A stretch of 64,000 bases of DNA from NCBI GenBank assembly GCA_029558715.1, contig JAKQEA010000042.1, positions 1-64,000 of the forward strand. Reading direction: 5' to 3'. The stretch's first letter is position 1. Each line of letters starts with the position of its first letter. The position numbers and the translations under genes are program-made. Of the stretch, positions 61,223 to 64,000 are shown one piece after another. Origin of the DNA: Bacteroidota bacterium. GTDB lineage: Bacteria; Bacteroidota; Bacteroidia; Chitinophagales; Chitinophagaceae. A model generated the notes under the pieces. It did not search any database. It had not been told where the DNA came from and saw only the letters and a list, made by a program, of their open reading frames with translations.

Positions 61223-62791
61223 ATGAAACCAACGACGATCCGGAGTGTCATCGCTGCCTCTTCTGTAGGAACCATGATTGAATGGTACGATTTCTACATC
61301 TTTGGTATGCTTGCCAAAACGATTTCTACTCAATTCTTTCCGGAAGGAAATGCCACAGCAGCTTTGCTTAGTACACTGGCGATCTTTGCAGCAGGATTTA
61401 TTGTTCGCCCTTTTGGCGCTTTGGTATTTGGCAGACTCGGCGACCTGATCGGCAGAAAGTATACCTTTCTTCTTACTCTTGTTTTAATGGGTGGTTCTAC
61501 TTTTTTAATCGGATTGGTTCCCGGCTATAAAACAATTGGTATAGCAGCTCCTTTACTGGTATTGTTACTAAGATTAATCCAGGGTCTTGCTCTTGGCGGC
61601 GAATATGGCGGTGCCGCTACTTATGTAGCAGAGCATGCCCCGGCAAACAAAAGAGGTTTTTATACCAGTTGGATACAAACAACAGCTACACTGGGATTAT
61701 TTGTAGCGCTGGGGGTTATCATGCTGGTGAAACTGAATATGCCTGACTCATCATTCAATGCAGAATGGGGTGGATGGCGCTACCCATTCTGGATATCTAT
61801 ATTACTGGTGGCAGTTTCCGTCTATATCCGGTTAAAAATGTCAGAGTCTCCGCTATTTTCTAAATTAAAAGAGGAAGGAAAGACATCAGTTAATCCATTA
61901 AAAGAAAGTTTTAGCCATAAAGCCAATTTCAAAATGGTATTGATGGCTTTGTTTGGTGCAGTGATGGGACAGGGAGTAGTTTGGTATACCGGGCAGTTCT
62001 ATGCACAGAATTTTTTAGAAACAAAATGCAATATTGAATTTGAACAAAGCCGGACCATCATGCTTTGGGCTATTGCTTTTGCTACGCCTTTCTTTGTATT
62101 CTGGGGCTGGCTGAGTGACAAGATCGGGAGGAAATGGATTATGATGGCGGGGATGGCGTTAGCGATATTTACTTACCGTCCAATTTTCAATATTTTTCTG
62201 GACGACACAAAACCTGGTCCACCCGCAAGTGGATTGGTCAGCGCAACGCCAATCATTTTCGGACCTTCCAAAAAGGAGATCATGAAGAATGGTGATAGCC
62301 TGATTACATACATCCATCGCAATATCAAACATCGTAGTCTGACGTTTGATCAGATGTGGACCGACACCATTTTTGCAAAACCCATGAAGGCTATGCCGGA
62401 TGAAAAGAGTTCAGCTATAGATGGCATGGTATTTTCCAGAATGAGCCAAATAAAAGACATCAATATTAGGCTTGACCGGAGTTTATATTGGAAATTCATT
62501 GGACTTGTCTTCCTTTTGATCTTATATGTAACCATGGTCTATGGACCTATAGCAGCATTTCTGGTGGAAATGTTCCCCACTAAGATCCGTTATACTTCCA
62601 TGAGCCTTCCTTATCATATCGGCAATGGTGTATTTGGAGGACTGGTTCCCTTTATTGGATTATTACTTACCACTTCCTTTCCTTCTGATCCTTTAGTGGG
62701 ATTGTGGTACCCGATTGGTGTGGCAGCACTATGCCTGCTAATTGGTACAGTATACCTGAGAAATAAAATTGATGAAAACGTAGAAGATTAA
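61223..62791 (+). CDS. MFS transporter, metabolite:H+ symporter (MHS) type, with an enlarged loop
   Basis: 522 residues from ATG 61223 (MKPTTIRSVIAASSVGTMIEWYDFYIFG is the usual MHS start; the upstream extension is not). Twelve helices. Signature GRLGDLIGRKYTFLLTLVLMGGSTF between helices 2 and 3, and LALGGEYGGAATYVAEHAP. An extra stretch of about 100 residues (about 325-425, including FLDDTKPGPPASGLVSATP) separates helices 8 and 9, where ordinary MHS proteins have a short loop. Substrate: by context with acs, perhaps acetate, propionate or another carboxylate; osmolytes are equally common in this family. Confidence 0.88.
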   Translation: MKPTTIRSVIAASSVGTMIEWYDFYIFGMLAKTISTQFFPEGNATAALLSTLAIFAAGFIVRPFGALVFGRLGDLIGRKYTFLLTLVLMGGSTFLIGLVPGYKTIGIAAPLLVLLLRLIQGLALGGEYGGAATYVAEHAPANKRGFYTSWIQTTATLGLFVALGVIMLVKLNMPDSSFNAEWGGWRYPFWISILLVAVSVYIRLKMSESPLFSKLKEEGKTSVNPLKESFSHKANFKMVLMALFGAVMGQGVVWYTGQFYAQNFLETKCNIEFEQSRTIMLWAIAFATPFFVFWGWLSDKIGRKWIMMAGMALAIFTYRPIFNIFLDDTKPGPPASGLVSATPIIFGPSKKEIMKNGDSLITYIHRNIKHRSLTFDQMWTDTIFAKPMKAMPDEKSSAIDGMVFSRMSQIKDINIRLDRSLYWKFIGLVFLLILYVTMVYGPIAAFLVEMFPTKIRYTSMSLPYHIGNGVFGGLVPFIGLLLTTSFPSDPLVGLWYPIGVAALCLLIGTVYLRNKIDENVED

Positions 62792-62801
62792 AACTATTTG
62801 T

Positions 62802-63050
62802 ATGAACAGTATAAAAAGAGCACTGGGAATTGTCTGGCTGATACTGGCCCCCGCTGTTATTTATTTCCTGGTGGACAGGGCCATTGTTCATATTGATCCT
62901 GCTGGCAAAAAGGATATTAATAACCCGGTGATCTGGATCATTATCATTGGCATTTTCACACCCATTGCTATAGGGCTGATGATCTTTGGCTGGTATGCTA
63001 TTAAAGGAGAATATGATCACCTGCCCGAATCATCAGAAGAACTCTCCTGA
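62802..63050 (+). CDS. small two-helix membrane protein
   Basis: 82 residues with helices at about 5-25 (ALGIVWLILAPAVIYFLVDRA) and 42-65 (VIWIIIIGIFTPIAIGLMIFGW), and an acidic C-terminal tail. It starts 10 bp after the MHS transporter and is probably co-transcribed and co-functional with it (an accessory subunit is plausible). The 3' end overlaps the convergent nhaA gene by 34 bp. Confidence 0.75.
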   Translation: MNSIKRALGIVWLILAPAVIYFLVDRAIVHIDPAGKKDINNPVIWIIIIGIFTPIAIGLMIFGWYAIKGEYDHLPESSEELS

Positions 63051-64000
63051 GCTACTTTATTATATTTTATACTCTTCAGCACAAGCAATCCCCCGGCGGC
63101 AGCCAGGAATGAAGCACAGAGTATAGCAATCTTTGAGTTCACGACTGTTGCTTCATCAGTAAAGGCCAGTAGTGTAATAAATATGGACATAGTAAAACCG
63201 ATACCCGCCAGCATGCCGGCGCCAGTAATCTGTTTCCAGGAAACTGAATGCGGCAGATGACCGATTTTTGTTTTAACAGCCAGCCATGCAAAACTGATAA
63301 TACCAAGTGGTTTCCCAATAACAAGCCCCGTCATAATGCCCAGGCTGTTCAAAGAAAGCAGGGTATTATAAAAACCTGGTGAAAGTTTTATACCTGTATT
63401 TGCCAGTGCGAATAACGGTACAATAATAAAGGCAACCGGGTAATGCAGATGATGCTGTAACTTATAAGAAGGCGAATCTTCTCCACCTTTACCAAAAGGT
63501 ATGGCAAATGCCAGTAACACTCCGCTGATAGTAGCATGTACACCCGACTGCAGCATAAAATACCACATGACAATACCTGGGAGCAAAAATAAAAATAGGT
63601 TTTTCACTCCTGCTTTACCCATTATAAACAGTCCCGCAAAAATACCAAAGGCAAGAAGCAGGTTAACAAAAGAGACATCATCTGTATAAAAGATAGCGAT
63701 AATAATAATTGCTCCCAGGTCATCTATTATAGCGAGAGCTGTGAGAAATATTTTTAATGCTACCGGCACTGATTTACCGGCCAGCGAAAGTATACCCAAA
63801 GCAAATGCAATATCAGTTGCCATAGGAATACCAAATCCGGAAGCCGTAGCAGTACCCATATTGAAGATTGCATGAACGATGGCCGGTACCAGCATTCCGC
63901 CAACCGCAGCGAATACCGGTAACACTGCATTTTTGAACCCGGATAATTCACCAACATAAATTTCTCTTTCTATTTCCAGCCCTACCAACAGAAAGAAGAC
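63017..64000 (-). CDS. nhaA: Na+/H+ antiporter NhaA (5' end outside the window)
   Basis: Partial: the frame reads to the right edge as VFFLLVGLEIEREIYVGELSG, which is internal to NhaA, so the N-terminal part (about 50-70 residues) lies beyond 64000. Seen: GGMLVPAIVHAIFN, the ion-binding MATDIAFALGILSLAG (Asp of the TD motif), ALAIIDDLGAIIIIAIFY (the essential Asp pair), GVHATISGVLLAFAIPFG, LFALANTGI and GIGFTMSIFITLLAF. It exchanges cytoplasmic Na+ for external protons for pH and salt tolerance. Confidence 0.95.
   Translation of the reverse strand, partial: VFFLLVGLEIEREIYVGELSGFKNAVLPVFAAVGGMLVPAIVHAIFNMGTATASGFGIPMATDIAFALGILSLAGKSVPVALKIFLTALAIIDDLGAIIIIAIFYTDDVSFVNLLLAFGIFAGLFIMGKAGVKNLFLFLLPGIVMWYFMLQSGVHATISGVLLAFAIPFGKGGEDSPSYKLQHHLHYPVAFIIVPLFALANTGIKLSPGFYNTLLSLNSLGIMTGLVIGKPLGIISFAWLAVKTKIGHLPHSVSWKQITGAGMLAGIGFTMSIFITLLAFTDEATVVNSKIAILCASFLAAAGGLLVLKSIKYNKVAQESSSDDSGR

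Overview
The window looks like chromosomal DNA from a member of the Bacteroidota, most likely the family Chitinophagaceae. The support is a candidate TAnnTTTG-type promoter box, a type IX secretion C-terminal sorting domain, a fused isobutyryl-CoA mutase (IcmF), the long form of IspG, a BatB/BatC pair, a DUF5916 outer-membrane protein and a general lack of Shine-Dalgarno sites. No rRNA, tRNA or CRISPR array was seen. The species cannot be named from sequence alone.

Layout. 1-2.6 kb: a umuD-umuC (DNA polymerase V) operon split by a REP-associated tyrosine transposase. The UmuD has lost both catalytic residues. 2.6-11.3 kb: housekeeping and envelope genes (DUF72, sulfatase, amidase, RhlE helicase, WG-repeat protein, icmF). 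11.4-15.7 kb: an AmgK-like sugar kinase fused to a RapZ C-terminal domain, overlapping a MurU-like nucleotidyltransferase, then an M1 peptidase. 15.7-28.2 kb: a metallophosphoesterase, a 1514-residue secreted repeat protein, RidA, TsaB, an ArsR-regulated persulfide dioxygenase with rhodanese domains, a dioxygenase-like protein, and a 7TM protein/histidine kinase/response regulator set. 28.2-41.2 kb is the accessory region: a pYEATS membrane protein, two paralogues ending in WNDEWP, a triple-repeat cysteine protein, two unknown small proteins, and a type I restriction-modification operon. That operon carries an added DUF1016 nuclease gene and three AT-rich unknown genes between hsdS and hsdR.

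41.6-52.7 kb: a DUF5916 barrel protein, a tightly spaced operon ispG-yhhN-nadB-lpxL-like that follows batB-batC, a class D beta-lactamase with an altered YGN motif, a small secreted protein and an unlisted 42-residue lipoprotein. 52.9-64 kb: kbl, an ECF sigma/anti-sigma/barrel operon with its own recognisable promoter, an L,D-transpeptidase, an alpha/beta hydrolase, acs divergent from an MHS-type transporter, and a partial nhaA running off the right edge.

Two signals cross gene boundaries. First, a family of about 30-38 bp G-rich hairpin repeats lies in frame inside hsdM (twice), hsdR (twice) and the MurU-like gene, and in front of umuD. Second, an AAC-N16/17-CGT(C/A) promoter motif precedes the ECF sigma gene, the small gene before it, and the distant DUF5916 gene, which suggests a small regulon.
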